This document shows, piece by piece, positions 16,033 to 26,190 of a DNA stretch of 64,000 nucleotides; within the stretch, counting starts at the first letter, position 1, and each line of letters begins with the position of its first letter. Source of the DNA: Carboxydocella sporoproducens DSM 16521 (lineage in GTDB: Bacteria; Bacillota; GCA-003054495; Carboxydocellales; Carboxydocellaceae); NCBI RefSeq assembly GCF_900167165.1, contig NZ_FUXM01000003.1:62001-126000 (forward strand). Direction: 5' to 3'. The notes under the pieces are model-generated. The model saw only the letters and a program-made list of their open reading frames with translations. It did no database searches and was not told the DNA's origin. A program made the position numbers and the translations under genes.

Positions 16033-16965
16033 GTGGAGTTTCGACACAAGTCAGTGTTACTGGAAGAATGCATGGCGGCCCTGAACCTGCGACCAGGGGG
16101 TGTCTATGTGGACTGTACCCTGGGAGGAGGCGGCCACAGCCAGGAGATACTGCTCAGAACCGGGCCCGATGGCAAACTGGTGGCCTTTGACCAGGATCCG
16201 GCGGCCATCCGGGCAGCAGGGGAAAGGCTGAAAGAATTCGGTGAACGGGTAACCCTGGTTCAGTCCAATTTCGTGAAATTGGAGGAGAAACTGCAGGAGC
16301 TGGGCTATACAGGTGTGGATGGCATCCTCTTTGACCTGGGAGTGTCATCCTATCAGCTGGATACGCCGGAAAGAGGGTTTTCCTACCAGCATGATGCCGT
16401 GCTGGATATGCGCATGGACCCGACGCAGCCAATCAGCGCTCGTGATTTACTGAACGAGTGGCCGGAGGTGGAAATCGCCCGGATCATCAGAGAATATGGA
16501 GAGGAACGCTGGGCCAATAAAATTGCCGCCCTGATTGTGCGGGAACGCACGAACCGGCCGTTAGAAACTACCGGACAGCTAGTGGAACTGATCAAAAGAG
16601 CCATTCCGGTCAAAGCCAGGACCGGGGGGCCCCATCCCGCCAAACGGACTTTTCAGGCTTTGCGGATAGCTGTCAATAATGAACTGGAAAATTTCCGCTC
16701 TGCCCTGTTGCAGGCGGTGCGGATGTTGAAATCCGGGGGCAGGGTGGCGGTGATCACCTTTCACTCCCTGGAGGATAGAATAGCCAAACAAACCCTGGCC
16801 GAATTGGCCCGGACCTGTGTTTGTCCGCCGGAGTTGCCGGTATGTGTTTGTGGAAAACAGCCGGAAGTCAAGCTGATCGGAAAAGCAATTGAGCCTTCGG
16901 CGGAGGAAGTGGCAGAGAACCCGCGGGCCCGCAGTGCCAGATTAAGGGTGGCGGAAAAAATTTAA
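16033..16965 (+). CDS. rsmH: 16S rRNA (cytosine(1402)-N4)-methyltransferase RsmH
   Basis: 310 residues with [15 protein letters not shown] at the N-terminus, SAM-binding [16 protein letters not shown] near residue 32, [13 protein letters not shown] and the C-terminal [11 protein letters not shown]. It methylates C1402 of 16S rRNA and is the standard second gene of the mra cluster. It starts at GTG 16033 behind AAAGGAGC. Confidence 0.97.
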   Translation: MEFRHKSVLLEECMAALNLRPGGVYVDCTLGGGGHSQEILLRTGPDGKLVAFDQDPAAIRAAGERLKEFGERVTLVQSNFVKLEEKLQELGYTGVDGILFDLGVSSYQLDTPERGFSYQHDAVLDMRMDPTQPISARDLLNEWPEVEIARIIREYGEERWANKIAALIVRERTNRPLETTGQLVELIKRAIPVKARTGGPHPAKRTFQALRIAVNNELENFRSALLQAVRMLKSGGRVAVITFHSLEDRIAKQTLAELARTCVCPPELPVCVCGKQPEVKLIGKAIEPSAEEVAENPRARSARLRVAEKI

Positions 16966-16993
16966 GTCATAGAGGGACAGGAGGTTGAATAAA

Positions 16994-17494
16994 TTGTTGG
17001 TAGCGAAGGAGAGGGTGGATTTCCATTATGCCGAGCAGGCGACCAGACAACGGCCCGCAAAAAGACCGGTTGCCAGAAAAAGAAAGAAAGAAAATGTCGC
17101 TTTGCTCTTGACGGTGGTCATGGTGGGGTTTATTTTAGGATTAGTGGCCGCTTATCGTTATGCCATGCTGGCTCAGGCCGGCTACCGGCTGGACCAGTTG
17201 CAGAAACAGCTGGCGCTGGCAGAAGCGGAAAATCAGCAACTGCAGATGCAGGTAGATCAGCTCAAGTCTTTGCAGCGGATTGAGGCAATTGCTACCACCA
17301 AACTGGGGATGGTCAGACCTGATGGGACGCAGATGGTAGCGGTAACAGCACCGGTCCAGGCGGAATCGGTACATACCGCACCTGTAAAAGAGAAAAAGTC
17401 CCCGGTGGTTTCTGCTGCCCAGACCATTCAGCAGTCTTTAACGGAATTTTTTGCCCAGATCAAGAAAGGAACCGCTGAAGCCAGAATCAATTAA
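16994..17494 (+). CDS. ftsL: Cell division protein FtsL
   Basis: Small bitopic division protein: a basic cytoplasmic N-terminus (RKRKKEN), one membrane segment (about residues 34-54), then a leucine-zipper-like coiled coil (about 60-95), the standard FtsL/DivIC plan, and a Ala/Pro-rich tail. It links FtsQ and FtsB-type proteins with the FtsW/FtsI synthase. A TTG at 16985 touches AGGAGG, so TTG 16994, nine bases from it, is the likelier start. Position rsmH-ftsL-pbp is canonical. Confidence 0.85.
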   Translation: MLVAKERVDFHYAEQATRQRPAKRPVARKRKKENVALLLTVVMVGFILGLVAAYRYAMLAQAGYRLDQLQKQLALAEAENQQLQMQVDQLKSLQRIEAIATTKLGMVRPDGTQMVAVTAPVQAESVHTAPVKEKKSPVVSAAQTIQQSLTEFFAQIKKGTAEARIN

Positions 17495-17512
17495 TCGGCG
17501 AAGGAGTGGGGC

Positions 17513-19735
17513 GTGGTGTATGCCACCGGTATTATCATGCGGAGGCGGATTTCCATCTTAATGGCCGGTATCGGCCTTATTTTGATTTTGCTGCTGTTGC
17601 GGCTGGCCTGGTTGCAGTTCATCCGCGGCGATGAACTGACTAATAAGGCGCTGGAAAACAGGTTGCGGGAAGTGCAGCTGGAACCCAAGCGCGGTGTAAT
17701 CTATGACCGTAATGGTAAAGAGCTGGCCATCAGTGTCAGTGCCGATTCGGTTGGAGCGACTCCAAGCCAGATTAAAGATCCGGTGGCGGTGGCAGAGGAA
17801 CTAGCTCCCATTCTGGAAATGGACAAAGAAAAACTGATTAAATTATTAAGCAAGAAGGCCAGTTTTGTCTGGATAGCCAACAAGATCGACAGCCAGAAAG
17901 CCAGGAAAATCCGGGAAAAAAACCTGCCCGGGATTTCCCTGTATGAGGAACCGTTGCGTTATTACCCCAATGGCAGTTTTGCTGCTCATTTGCTGGGGTT
18001 TGTTCAGTTTCGCGGCAATATCGGCGGTGGCGGGATAGAGGCGGCCCTGGAGAAAGAGTTACGGGGAATACCGGGAAAAATTGTGGTGGAATATGATGCA
18101 GCAGGTCGGCCCATTCCCCAGGCTACCCACCGTTATTATCCCTCGGTAGAAGGCAACAGTGTGGTGCTGACCATTGATGAGACTATCCAGCATTTCGTGG
18201 AACGGGAACTGGATAAGGTGATGGAAAAGCACAAACCCGCTCATGCTGCCATAATAGTAATGGATGTCAAAACCGGGGAAATCCTGGCCATGGGGGTGCG
18301 GCCAACCTATGACCCTAACCAGTATTTCAAGTTCCCCCATGAACTGTGGTCCAAGAATTTTGCCGTAGCAGATGCCTACGAGCCTGGTTCTACTTTCAAG
18401 GTCATCACTGCCGCAGCTGCTCTGGAGGAAGGGGTAGTGCGGCCCCAGGACCGTTTTTATGATCCCGGTTTTAAAGAAGTGCTGGGAAAAAAGATTAAAT
18501 GCTGGAAAGCCGGAGGCCACGGCAGCCAGAGCTTTGTGGAAGTGGCCCAGAATTCCTGTAACCCGGGTTTTATTGAGGTGGCTTTGCGGCTGGGAGTGGA
18601 AAAATTCAGTCGCTACGTGCGGGCTTTCGGTTTTGGCATGCCCACCGGCATTTCCCTGCCGGGGGAAGGAGAAGGGATTCTGGTCAATCCGAAAAAAGCG
18701 ACCCAGCTTGATCTGGCTACCATGGCCATCGGCCAGTCCAATGCTGTTACACCCATTCAGCTGATTACCGCAGTGGCTGCGGTGGCCAATGATGGGATGC
18801 TGATGAAACCCCAGGTTGTTAAGGAAATCCGGGATATAAAAGGCAATGTGGTCAGGACCTTTGCACCCCAGCCGGTGCGGCAGGTGATTTCCACCACTAC
18901 GGCCCGGGAACTGCGAGGGATCCTGGAACACGTGGTGGCCCGTGGTACCGGGCAAAAAGCCTATCTGGAAGGCTACCGGGCGGCCGGAAAAACGGGTACA
19001 GCCCAGAAAGCCGGGCCTGGAGGGGGATATGTGGCTGGCAAGTATGTGGCTTCCTTTGTCGGTTTTGCCCCGGCGGATAACCCCCGGGTAGCAGCTCTGG
19101 TGGTGATCGATGAACCCCAGGGCGGAGAATATTATGGTGGGGTCATCGCTGCTCCTGTATTCGGGGCGGTGATGGGTGACACTCTGAAGTATCTGGGGGT
19201 AATGCCCCAGCTGGATGCCGGGGTTAAACCTGATCCCAAACTGATACCCCGGCAATCCCGGCCGGAACAGCCAGGCGAAAAGCTCAAGGCAGTGGAAGTG
19301 CCTTCCCTGGTCAACCTGCCGGTAGCGGAGGCCAGGCAGCTGGCGGAAAAGGCCGGACTCAAGGTGCTGGTGGAAGGGGAACAGGGCGTGGTACAGCGCC
19401 AGTTCCCTCTGGCAGGAGCTGTGGTCACCCAGGGCACGGAAATCCTTCTCTCCACCCGGCGGGGTGAAGTGCCTGCGGGTACCAGGGTGACAGTACCGGA
19501 TGTTAGTGGCAAAACCCTGCGGGATGCCGCTACCTTGCTGGCTTTGACCGGATTGAGGCTGGAGGCGGAAGGCAGCGGGGTGGCCTATGAGCAAAGCATA
19601 GCTCCCGGGGAAAAGGTGGTGGCTGGAACGGTGGTCAGGGTGAAATTCCGCCCTCCGGCAGAAGGAGGAAGTGGAGGGAACAATCCGACCCAGCCAACGG
19701 CCGGAACCTTGCCTGATTCTGAACTCAAGGATTAA
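17513..19735 (+). CDS. Penicillin-binding protein with PASTA domains (FtsI/SpoVD type)
   Basis: Class B transpeptidase for septal or cortex peptidoglycan. One membrane anchor (about residues 10-30), the dimerisation domain with GVIYDRNGKELAIS, and the transpeptidase domain with S293-TFK, SNAVTPIQ and K493-TG. Two PASTA repeats follow at about 590-655 and 660-715. SpoVD and Pbp2B cannot be separated on sequence alone; Clostridia often use one protein for both. GTG 17513 follows AAGGAG; ATG 17537 is an alternative. Confidence 0.92.
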   Translation: MVYATGIIMRRRISILMAGIGLILILLLLRLAWLQFIRGDELTNKALENRLREVQLEPKRGVIYDRNGKELAISVSADSVGATPSQIKDPVAVAEELAPILEMDKEKLIKLLSKKASFVWIANKIDSQKARKIREKNLPGISLYEEPLRYYPNGSFAAHLLGFVQFRGNIGGGGIEAALEKELRGIPGKIVVEYDAAGRPIPQATHRYYPSVEGNSVVLTIDETIQHFVERELDKVMEKHKPAHAAIIVMDVKTGEILAMGVRPTYDPNQYFKFPHELWSKNFAVADAYEPGSTFKVITAAAALEEGVVRPQDRFYDPGFKEVLGKKIKCWKAGGHGSQSFVEVAQNSCNPGFIEVALRLGVEKFSRYVRAFGFGMPTGISLPGEGEGILVNPKKATQLDLATMAIGQSNAVTPIQLITAVAAVANDGMLMKPQVVKEIRDIKGNVVRTFAPQPVRQVISTTTARELRGILEHVVARGTGQKAYLEGYRAAGKTGTAQKAGPGGGYVAGKYVASFVGFAPADNPRVAALVVIDEPQGGEYYGGVIAAPVFGAVMGDTLKYLGVMPQLDAGVKPDPKLIPRQSRPEQPGEKLKAVEVPSLVNLPVAEARQLAEKAGLKVLVEGEQGVVQRQFPLAGAVVTQGTEILLSTRRGEVPAGTRVTVPDVSGKTLRDAATLLALTGLRLEAEGSGVAYEQSIAPGEKVVAGTVVRVKFRPPAEGGSGGNNPTQPTAGTLPDSELKD

Positions 19736-19740
19736 AAAGC

Positions 19741-19776
19741 GAGCCGGTGGACAGAGTTGCTGCCGCCGGCTCTTTA
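19741..19776 (+). terminator. Hairpin after the PASTA penicillin-binding protein
   Basis: Stem GAGCCGG / CCGGCTC with an 18-nt loop and TTT, between the penicillin-binding protein gene and murE. The T run is short, so partial readthrough is likely. The AT-rich stretch after it (about 19777-19820) contains TATA-like hexamers that could start murE transcription. Confidence 0.6.
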
Positions 19777-19857
19777 GTTTATAATTTTATTTTATAGTGA
19801 ATAATACATAATATATTAAGGAAAGCTTTGCCAAGACCGGATAAGGAGGCATTCAGC

Positions 19858-21339
19858 GTGATTCTAAGTGAACTGCTTCAAGGACTGAAGACCAGCCAGG
19901 TGATAGGACCGCTGGCAGTAGAAATAAAGGGGATTGCCCATGACTCCCGCCGGGTGGAACCGGGCTTTCTCTTTGTGGCAATCCCGGGTTTTCGGGTGGA
20001 TGGCCATGCTTTTATTCCTCAGGCTCTGGCTGCCGGAGCGGTGGCAGTGGTAGGGGAGAAGAAACCGGCAGACTGGCCGGAAAATGTTACCTGGATTGAA
20101 GTGCCAGACAGCCGTCGGGCCCTGGCTCCGCTGGCTGCCCGCTTTTACGGCTATCCAGCCAGCAAGCTGACCTTGATCGGGGTAACCGGTACCAATGGCA
20201 AGACTACCACTACCCATCTGGTGGAAGCAATTCTGCGCAAGGCCGGGCACAAAGTGGGCCTGATGGGTACCATTTACAACCGTCTGGGGGAGGAGATTTT
20301 GCCTGCTGAAAATACCACTCCCCTGCCCCTGGAATTGCAGGCGAACCTGAAACACATGGTGGAGCGGGGGGCCAGCCATGTGGTGATGGAAGTATCCTCC
20401 CATGGTCTGGACCTGGGCCGGGTGGATGAATGTTACTTTGCTGTGGGGATTTTTACCAACCTAACCCAGGACCATCTGGATTACCACGGCACTCTGGAAA
20501 ATTACCGGGCGGCCAAGGCGTTATTGTTTAAAAAGGAGCGTTGCCGCATTGCGGTCATTAACCTGGATGATGCCCAGGGGGACTATTTCCGCCAGCTGGC
20601 GGAAAGGGAGGGTCTGGAGGTCTGGACCTATGGCCGACAGAAAGGGGCTATGGTCAGGGCCCTGCATCCTCGCATTACTGCCAGTGGCGTCAGTTTCCAG
20701 GTTGTTACCCCCAGAGGGGAGGCGGAAATCCAGTTGCAGCTGACAGGGGATTTCAATGTTTATAATGCCCTGGCTGCCCTTGGTGCTGGACTGGCTCTGG
20801 GTTATGAACTGGACTTAATCAAGCAGGCTCTGGCCGCTGTCCCCGGGGTGGCCGGTCGTTTTGAAAAGGTGGAGGCCGGTCAGCCCTTTACCGTGATCGT
20901 GGATTATGCCCATACGCCTGATGGACTGGATAATGTTTGCCGGACTGCCCGCCAGCTGGTACCGGCCGGACAGGGGAGGCTGATTACCGTGTTTGGCTGT
21001 GGCGGGGACCGCGACCGGGGCAAGCGGCCGAAAATGGGTGCCATTGCCGCCCGTTACAGTGATTATGTGATCATAACCTCAGATAACCCCCGCACCGAGG
21101 ATCCGGCGGCCATTCTGGATGAGATTGAGCCGGGAGTGCGGGAAGCCGGAGGGAATGTGCCTTATGAAAAGATTGTGGATCGGCGGGCAGGAATTCGCCG
21201 GGCCCTGGAACTGGCCCAGCCTGGCGATCTGGTGCTGATAGCCGGTAAAGGCCATGAGACTTACCAGATTATCGGTCAGCAGGTGCTGCCTTTTGATGAC
21301 CGCCAGGTTGTGCGGGAAGAATGGCAGCGGAAAGGGTGA
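19858..21339 (+). CDS. murE: UDP-N-acetylmuramoyl-tripeptide synthetase MurE
   Basis: 493 residues. ATP loop GVTGTNGKTTTTHLVEAIL near residue 110, central DHLDYHGTLENY, and the specificity motif DNPRTEDP near residue 405 that marks meso-diaminopimelate-adding enzymes. The start is GTG 19858, nine bases behind AAGGAGG; TTG 19828 has no such site. The stop is followed 5 bp later by murF. Confidence 0.97.
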   Translation: MILSELLQGLKTSQVIGPLAVEIKGIAHDSRRVEPGFLFVAIPGFRVDGHAFIPQALAAGAVAVVGEKKPADWPENVTWIEVPDSRRALAPLAARFYGYPASKLTLIGVTGTNGKTTTTHLVEAILRKAGHKVGLMGTIYNRLGEEILPAENTTPLPLELQANLKHMVERGASHVVMEVSSHGLDLGRVDECYFAVGIFTNLTQDHLDYHGTLENYRAAKALLFKKERCRIAVINLDDAQGDYFRQLAEREGLEVWTYGRQKGAMVRALHPRITASGVSFQVVTPRGEAEIQLQLTGDFNVYNALAALGAGLALGYELDLIKQALAAVPGVAGRFEKVEAGQPFTVIVDYAHTPDGLDNVCRTARQLVPAGQGRLITVFGCGGDRDRGKRPKMGAIAARYSDYVIITSDNPRTEDPAAILDEIEPGVREAGGNVPYEKIVDRRAGIRRALELAQPGDLVLIAGKGHETYQIIGQQVLPFDDRQVVREEWQRKG

Positions 21340-21344
21340 GGAGC

Positions 21345-22730
21345 ATGTTGCCATTGACTCTGGCGGAAATCGCCAATGCTGTCCAGGGAGAACTAAAGGG
21401 CGGTCAGCCGGAAACGGTCATCAGCGAGGTGGTTACTGACAGCCGGCGAGTCCAGCCGGGACAGCTCTTCATCGCTCTGGTAGGGGAAAAGCATGATGCC
21501 CATAGCTTTTTACCCCAGGTAGCGTCAGCAGGAGCGGAGGCGGCTATTGTCAGCCGCCTGCCGGCAGAGGCCCTGGACTTGCCCTTGATTCTGGTGAAGG
21601 ATACCCTGGTGGCACTGCAGCAGCTGGCAGCTTATGTTCGCCAGCGCTGGGGCGGGAAAGTGGTGGCTGTCACCGGCAGTGTGGGCAAAACTTCTACCAA
21701 AGATCTGCTGGTACAGGCTCTGGGATCCAGCTGGTCGGTTCGGGGGACTCAGGGCAATCTCAATAACGAAATCGGACTTCCCCTGACTATTTTGAGTCTT
21801 ACGGGCCAGGAAGAGATTCTGGTTACAGAAATGGGCATGCGGGGGCCGGGTCAGATCGCAACCCTGGCTGACATCGCCCGGCCCGATCTGGGCATAATCA
21901 CCAATATCGGGGATGCCCATATCGAACTGCTGGGCAGCCGGGAGGCTATTGCCCGGGCCAAAGGGGAATTGCTCTACGGGCTCAAGGCCGGCGGTCGGGC
22001 CATTCTCTGGGGGGATGACCCTTACTTGCGCCGGCTGGGCCAGGAATGGCAGGGGGACGTGATCTGGTATGGACGGGGGGAAGATTGTCATTTTCGGTTG
22101 ACCTCCCTGCAGCTGGAGGCGGAAAGCAGCCGCTTTCAGGTGTTAACACCAGTGGGGCCGCTGGACCTGACTTTGCCCCTGCCCGGGGAGGCAATGGTCA
22201 ATAACGCCCTGGCCGCCCTGGCCGCAGTCTGGGCTCTGGGGGGCGATGTGACCCGCAGCGGGGCAGCTCTGGCTCAGGCTCGTCTCTCCGGTATGCGCCT
22301 GGAAAAGAAAGAAATCAAGGGTGCGGTGATTAGAAATGATGCTTATAATGCCAATCCCCAGTCCATGGCGGTGGCGCTGGCCATCCTGGCCCGGCAGCCG
22401 GGGGAAAAGGTGGCTGTCCTGGGAGACATGCTGGAACTGGGGCCGATCGAGGAAGAGGCTCATCGCCAGCTGGGGCGGGAAGCCGGCAGGATGGGACTGG
22501 CTTTTCTCCTCACCATTGGCCCCCGGGCCCGCTGGATTGCCGAGGAAGCGGCCAGGGCAGGGCTGGCCGCAGACCGAATCAGGGCCTTGCCGGGACGGGA
22601 AGGAGCAGCCGGGCTGTTAAAGCCCTGGCTCCGGCCGGGAGTGACTATATTGTTTAAAGCCTCCCGTGGCATGGGATTGGAGAAGATTATCGGAGAACTG
22701 GAGCAGGAGGAGACTATGGCCAATGGTTAA
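21345..22730 (+). CDS. murF: UDP-N-acetylmuramoyl-tripeptide-D-alanyl-D-alanine ligase MurF
   Basis: 461 residues, Mur ligase with ATP loop VTGSVGKTSTKDLL near residue 113, EMGMRGPGQIATL and the C-terminal domain starting VLGDMLELG. Adds D-Ala-D-Ala to the tripeptide precursor. ATG 21345 follows a TGAGGAG site at the murE stop. Its last codons overlap the mraY start by 8 bp. Confidence 0.96.
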   Translation: MLPLTLAEIANAVQGELKGGQPETVISEVVTDSRRVQPGQLFIALVGEKHDAHSFLPQVASAGAEAAIVSRLPAEALDLPLILVKDTLVALQQLAAYVRQRWGGKVVAVTGSVGKTSTKDLLVQALGSSWSVRGTQGNLNNEIGLPLTILSLTGQEEILVTEMGMRGPGQIATLADIARPDLGIITNIGDAHIELLGSREAIARAKGELLYGLKAGGRAILWGDDPYLRRLGQEWQGDVIWYGRGEDCHFRLTSLQLEAESSRFQVLTPVGPLDLTLPLPGEAMVNNALAALAAVWALGGDVTRSGAALAQARLSGMRLEKKEIKGAVIRNDAYNANPQSMAVALAILARQPGEKVAVLGDMLELGPIEEEAHRQLGREAGRMGLAFLLTIGPRARWIAEEAARAGLAADRIRALPGREGAAGLLKPWLRPGVTILFKASRGMGLEKIIGELEQEETMANG

Positions 22731-23694
22731 AATTGCACTGGTTTTTGCTTTGTCGGCACTTTTTACCCTGGTTCTGGGGCCTGTTTTTTTGCCCTGGTTG
22801 CGCCGGCTCAAATTCGGTCAGTATATCCGGGAGGATGGGCCCAAAGCCCACCAGGCCAAGGCTGGCACTCCCACCATGGGTGGGTTGATGATGCTGGTCA
22901 GCCTGCTGGTGGTAACCCCCTTGCTCTTGCCCTGGCAGCTGGAGACGCTGGTGTTGCTCTTGTTTACTATCGGCTATGGCTTGATCGGTTTTGTTGATGA
23001 TTACATAAAAGTTGTGATGAAACGCAACCTGGGCCTCAAGGCCAAACAGAAGATGCTGGCGCAGACTCTGCTGGCCCTGGCTCTGGCCTGGATGGCAGCT
23101 TATGGTCTTGACCACGGACCCCGCATCATGCTGCCGGTGCTGGGCCAACCGCTGGACCTATCCTTTCCTCTCTTTGCCCTTTTTATCTGGCTGGTGGCGG
23201 TGGGCACCACCAATGCTGTCAACCTGACTGACGGACTGGATGGACTGGCAGCCGGGGTTACTACTATCGTTGCCCTTACCTATGCGGTAATTGGAGCGGG
23301 TCAGGGCCAGCCAGCGGCAGCCCTGTTTGCGGCAGCCCTGGCGGGAGCCTGTTTGGGCTTTTTGCGCTATAACCGGCATCCAGCACAGGTGTTTATGGGG
23401 GATACTGGTTCCCTGGCTCTGGGGGGAGCGCTAACCGCACTGGCAGTGGTGACCAGGACGGAACTATTGTTACCGGTACTGGGAGCGGTTTATGCTGCTG
23501 AAACCCTGTCCGTCATCATCCAGGTAATATCTTTTAAAACTACGGGTAAACGGGTTTTCCGTATGAGTCCTTTGCACCATCACTTTGAGCTGGGAGGCTG
23601 GCCGGAAAGCCGGGTAGTACGGACCTTCTGGAGCGCTGCCGCCATTGCCTGTGCTATTGGCCTGTTGCTCTGGCTGGCCGGCATGGTAGGATAA
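22723..23694 (+). CDS. mraY: Phospho-N-acetylmuramoyl-pentapeptide transferase MraY
   Basis: 323 residues, about ten membrane segments. Motifs of the MraY/WecA family: DGPKAHQAKAGTPTMGG, GFVDDYIKV, TNAVNLTDGLDGL and the GDTGSLALGG and SPLHHHFEL motifs near the C-terminus. Makes lipid I at the inner membrane face. Overlaps murF; GCAGGAGGAG serves as ribosome binding site. Confidence 0.97.
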   Translation: MVKIALVFALSALFTLVLGPVFLPWLRRLKFGQYIREDGPKAHQAKAGTPTMGGLMMLVSLLVVTPLLLPWQLETLVLLLFTIGYGLIGFVDDYIKVVMKRNLGLKAKQKMLAQTLLALALAWMAAYGLDHGPRIMLPVLGQPLDLSFPLFALFIWLVAVGTTNAVNLTDGLDGLAAGVTTIVALTYAVIGAGQGQPAAALFAAALAGACLGFLRYNRHPAQVFMGDTGSLALGGALTALAVVTRTELLLPVLGAVYAAETLSVIIQVISFKTTGKRVFRMSPLHHHFELGGWPESRVVRTFWSAAAIACAIGLLLWLAGMVG

Positions 23695-23706
23695 GGAGGA
23701 TTAGAC

Positions 23707-25059
23707 ATGGATTTACTGGATAAAAATATACTGGTAGTAGGGATGGCCAAAAGTGGGGTAGCAGTTGCCCGCTTTGCCCGGGAAGCAGGGGCGCGAGTGA
23801 CCGTCTGTGATGCCAAGAGCCGGGAGGAACTGGGGGAGAAGGCTGCTGAACTGGAACAGGCAGGCGTCAGGGTAGTGGCTGGTAGCTATCCCCGGGTAAG
23901 CCGACAGGAGTATGACCTGGTGGTACCCAGCCCGGGAGTGCCCCTGACCGTTCCACCTGTGGCAGAGGCGATGGCAGAAGGCATACCGGTTTTCAGTGAG
24001 ATTGAGCTGGCTTCCCGCTACATTAACCAGCCGCTGGTAGCTATTACCGGCACCAATGGCAAAACCACCACCACATCCCTGATTGGTGCCATGACCCGCC
24101 AGGCCGGGTTAAAGCCCTGTGTGGCGGGGAATATCGGGCAGCCCCTGATTGCGGAAACCAGAGGCGATTATGGGGTCTATGTAGTGGAAGTCAGCAGTTT
24201 TCAGGCTGAAACTACAGTGGAATTCCGGCCCAGAGTAGCGGTGATCCTCAATGTCACCCCTGACCATCTGGACCGCCATGGGACGATGGAAAATTATGCG
24301 GCTGCCAAGGCCAAAATCCTGGCCAATCAGCAGCCGGAAGATTTCGCAGTCCTCAATTATGATGATGAATGGGTACGGGCAATGGCGGCTCAAACCCGGG
24401 CCCGGGTTATATTTTTCAGCCGCACGCATAGACTGGAAGAAGGGGTCTGCTGTGAGGAGGGGCAGGTAGTGGTGAAAAGCGGCGGACAGACTACTGTGAT
24501 CTGTCCGGCCAGTGAAATTGCCATTCCGGGAGCCCATAACCTGGAAAACGCCCTGGCAGCTGTGGGTGCAGGCTGGGCCCTGGGAATAGAGGCTGCGGAT
24601 CTGGCCCGGACCCTGAAAACTTTCCCTGGAGTTCCTCATCGCCTGGAATTTGTGGCGGAAATCCAGGGAGTAAGGTATATTAATGATTCCAAAGGCACCA
24701 ATCCTGATGCGGCCATTAAGGCCCTGGAGGCTTATGAGCAGCCGATTGTCCTCATTGCTGGTGGCAAAAACAAGGGCAGTGACTTCGGTCTGTTTGCCCG
24801 CAAAATCAAGGAAAAATGCCGGGCGCTGGTGCTGGTAGGGCAGGCTGCTCCTGCCATTGAAGCAGCAGCCATTGAGGCAGGGGTCAGTCCCATTTACCGG
24901 GCCAGCACCTTTGCTGAAGCGGTGCATCTGGCTGCCGCCGCCGCCCGGCCTGGCGATGTAGTCCTTTTATCCCCGGCTTGTGCTAGTTGGGATATGTTCA
25001 ACAATTATGAAGAACGGGGGGAACTCTTTAAACAGCTGGTTCACAGTTTAAGGAGGTAA
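23707..25059 (+). CDS. murD: UDP-N-acetylmuramoylalanine-D-glutamate ligase MurD
   Basis: 450 residues. An N-terminal nucleotide-binding domain, ATP loop ITGTNGKTTTTSLIG near residue 118, VILNVTPDHLDRHG and the glutamate-domain motif NDSKGTNPDA. Adds D-glutamate to UDP-MurNAc-alanine. ATAAGGAGG precedes the ATG. Confidence 0.97.
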   Translation: MDLLDKNILVVGMAKSGVAVARFAREAGARVTVCDAKSREELGEKAAELEQAGVRVVAGSYPRVSRQEYDLVVPSPGVPLTVPPVAEAMAEGIPVFSEIELASRYINQPLVAITGTNGKTTTTSLIGAMTRQAGLKPCVAGNIGQPLIAETRGDYGVYVVEVSSFQAETTVEFRPRVAVILNVTPDHLDRHGTMENYAAAKAKILANQQPEDFAVLNYDDEWVRAMAAQTRARVIFFSRTHRLEEGVCCEEGQVVVKSGGQTTVICPASEIAIPGAHNLENALAAVGAGWALGIEAADLARTLKTFPGVPHRLEFVAEIQGVRYINDSKGTNPDAAIKALEAYEQPIVLIAGGKNKGSDFGLFARKIKEKCRALVLVGQAAPAIEAAAIEAGVSPIYRASTFAEAVHLAAAAARPGDVVLLSPACASWDMFNNYEERGELFKQLVHSLRR

Positions 25060-25065
25060 TGACCC

Positions 25066-26172
25066 GTGTATACCAGGAGAAGGGCGCCCGATTTTCTGCT
25101 TTTTCTGGCCGTAATGTCCCTGCTGGTGTTTGGTCTGGTTATGGTTTTCAGTTCCAGCTCCGTAACCAGTTATTACCGTTATGAAGGGGATGTCTTTTTC
25201 TTCTTTAAAAAACAGCTCCTCTGGGCCTGTCTGGGCACCATTACCCTCCTGGTCATGCAAAATGTGGATTACTGGCGCTGGCGACGTTTTACTATGCCGG
25301 CCCTGTTTCTGGCCATTGTCCTGCTGCTTCTGGTCCTCTTGCCGGGAGTGGGTAAGACGGTCAATGGAGCACAGCGCTGGATCAATCTGGGGTTTATGAG
25401 TTTCCAGCCTTCGGAAACCATCAAGTTATGTATGGTGCTGTTTTCTGCCCATTATCTGGCTGCAGCCCGGCAACAGCTTCATTCCTTTACCAGGGGCACA
25501 TTACCTTTGCTGGGGGTACTGGGGCTGGTCTGTGGCCTGATTTTGCTGCAGCCTGACCTGGGGACAGCTGTGGCGCTGGCGGGTACAGTCTATATTATGC
25601 TGTATGCGGCCGGAGTGCCCTATAAACAGCTGGTCGGGCTGGCGTTAAGCGGGCTGGCGGCGGTGGCGCTGGCCATTGTCCTGGAGCCCTACCGCATGCG
25701 GCGTTTTCTGGCCTTTCTGGATCCGGAAGCTGATCCCATGGGCAGTGGTTATCATATTATCCAGTCCCTTTATGCCATTGGTTCCGGTGGCTTTTTTGGC
25801 AAGGGGCTGGGGCAGAGTTTGCAAAAATATTTCTATTTGCCGGAACAGCATACTGACTTCATTTTTGCTATTATCGGGGAAGAGCTGGGTTTTCTGGGTG
25901 GGGCCCTGGTCATCTTTCTGTTTATGATCCTGGTCTGGCGAGGGCTAAGGGTGGCTATTACCGCCCCGGATGCCTATGCCAGTTTGCTGGCTGCCGGTCT
26001 GACTTCAATGGTAGGCTTGCAGGCAGTGGTCAATATCGGGGTGGTAACCGGTTCTCTGCCGGTAACGGGTATTACTTTGCCGTTTATCAGTTTTGGTGGC
26101 ACCTCCCTGGTGTTCTCAATGGCCGGGATTGGACTTTTGCTCAATATTTCCCGCTATACCCTTGACCATTGA
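25066..26172 (+). CDS. SEDS-family glycosyltransferase FtsW/SpoVE
   Basis: 368 residues with about ten membrane segments and the SEDS motifs GAQRWINLGFMSFQPSE near residue 104, GYHIIQSLYAIGSGG and the end GVVTGSLPVTGITLPFISFGG. Polymerises lipid II together with the penicillin-binding protein encoded upstream. In spore-formers the copy within the mur cluster is usually called SpoVE; FtsW cannot be excluded. The start is GTG 25066 behind AAGGAGG. Confidence 0.92.
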   Translation: MYTRRRAPDFLLFLAVMSLLVFGLVMVFSSSSVTSYYRYEGDVFFFFKKQLLWACLGTITLLVMQNVDYWRWRRFTMPALFLAIVLLLLVLLPGVGKTVNGAQRWINLGFMSFQPSETIKLCMVLFSAHYLAAARQQLHSFTRGTLPLLGVLGLVCGLILLQPDLGTAVALAGTVYIMLYAAGVPYKQLVGLALSGLAAVALAIVLEPYRMRRFLAFLDPEADPMGSGYHIIQSLYAIGSGGFFGKGLGQSLQKYFYLPEQHTDFIFAIIGEELGFLGGALVIFLFMILVWRGLRVAITAPDAYASLLAAGLTSMVGLQAVVNIGVVTGSLPVTGITLPFISFGGTSLVFSMAGIGLLLNISRYTLDH

Positions 26173-26190
26173 CATAAAGAAGGTGAAACT

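Noticed and set aside
18059-19594. A long minus-strand open frame opposite the PASTA penicillin-binding protein
   Set aside because: Protein composition is rich in His, Gln and Gly without motifs; the plus-strand gene is certain.
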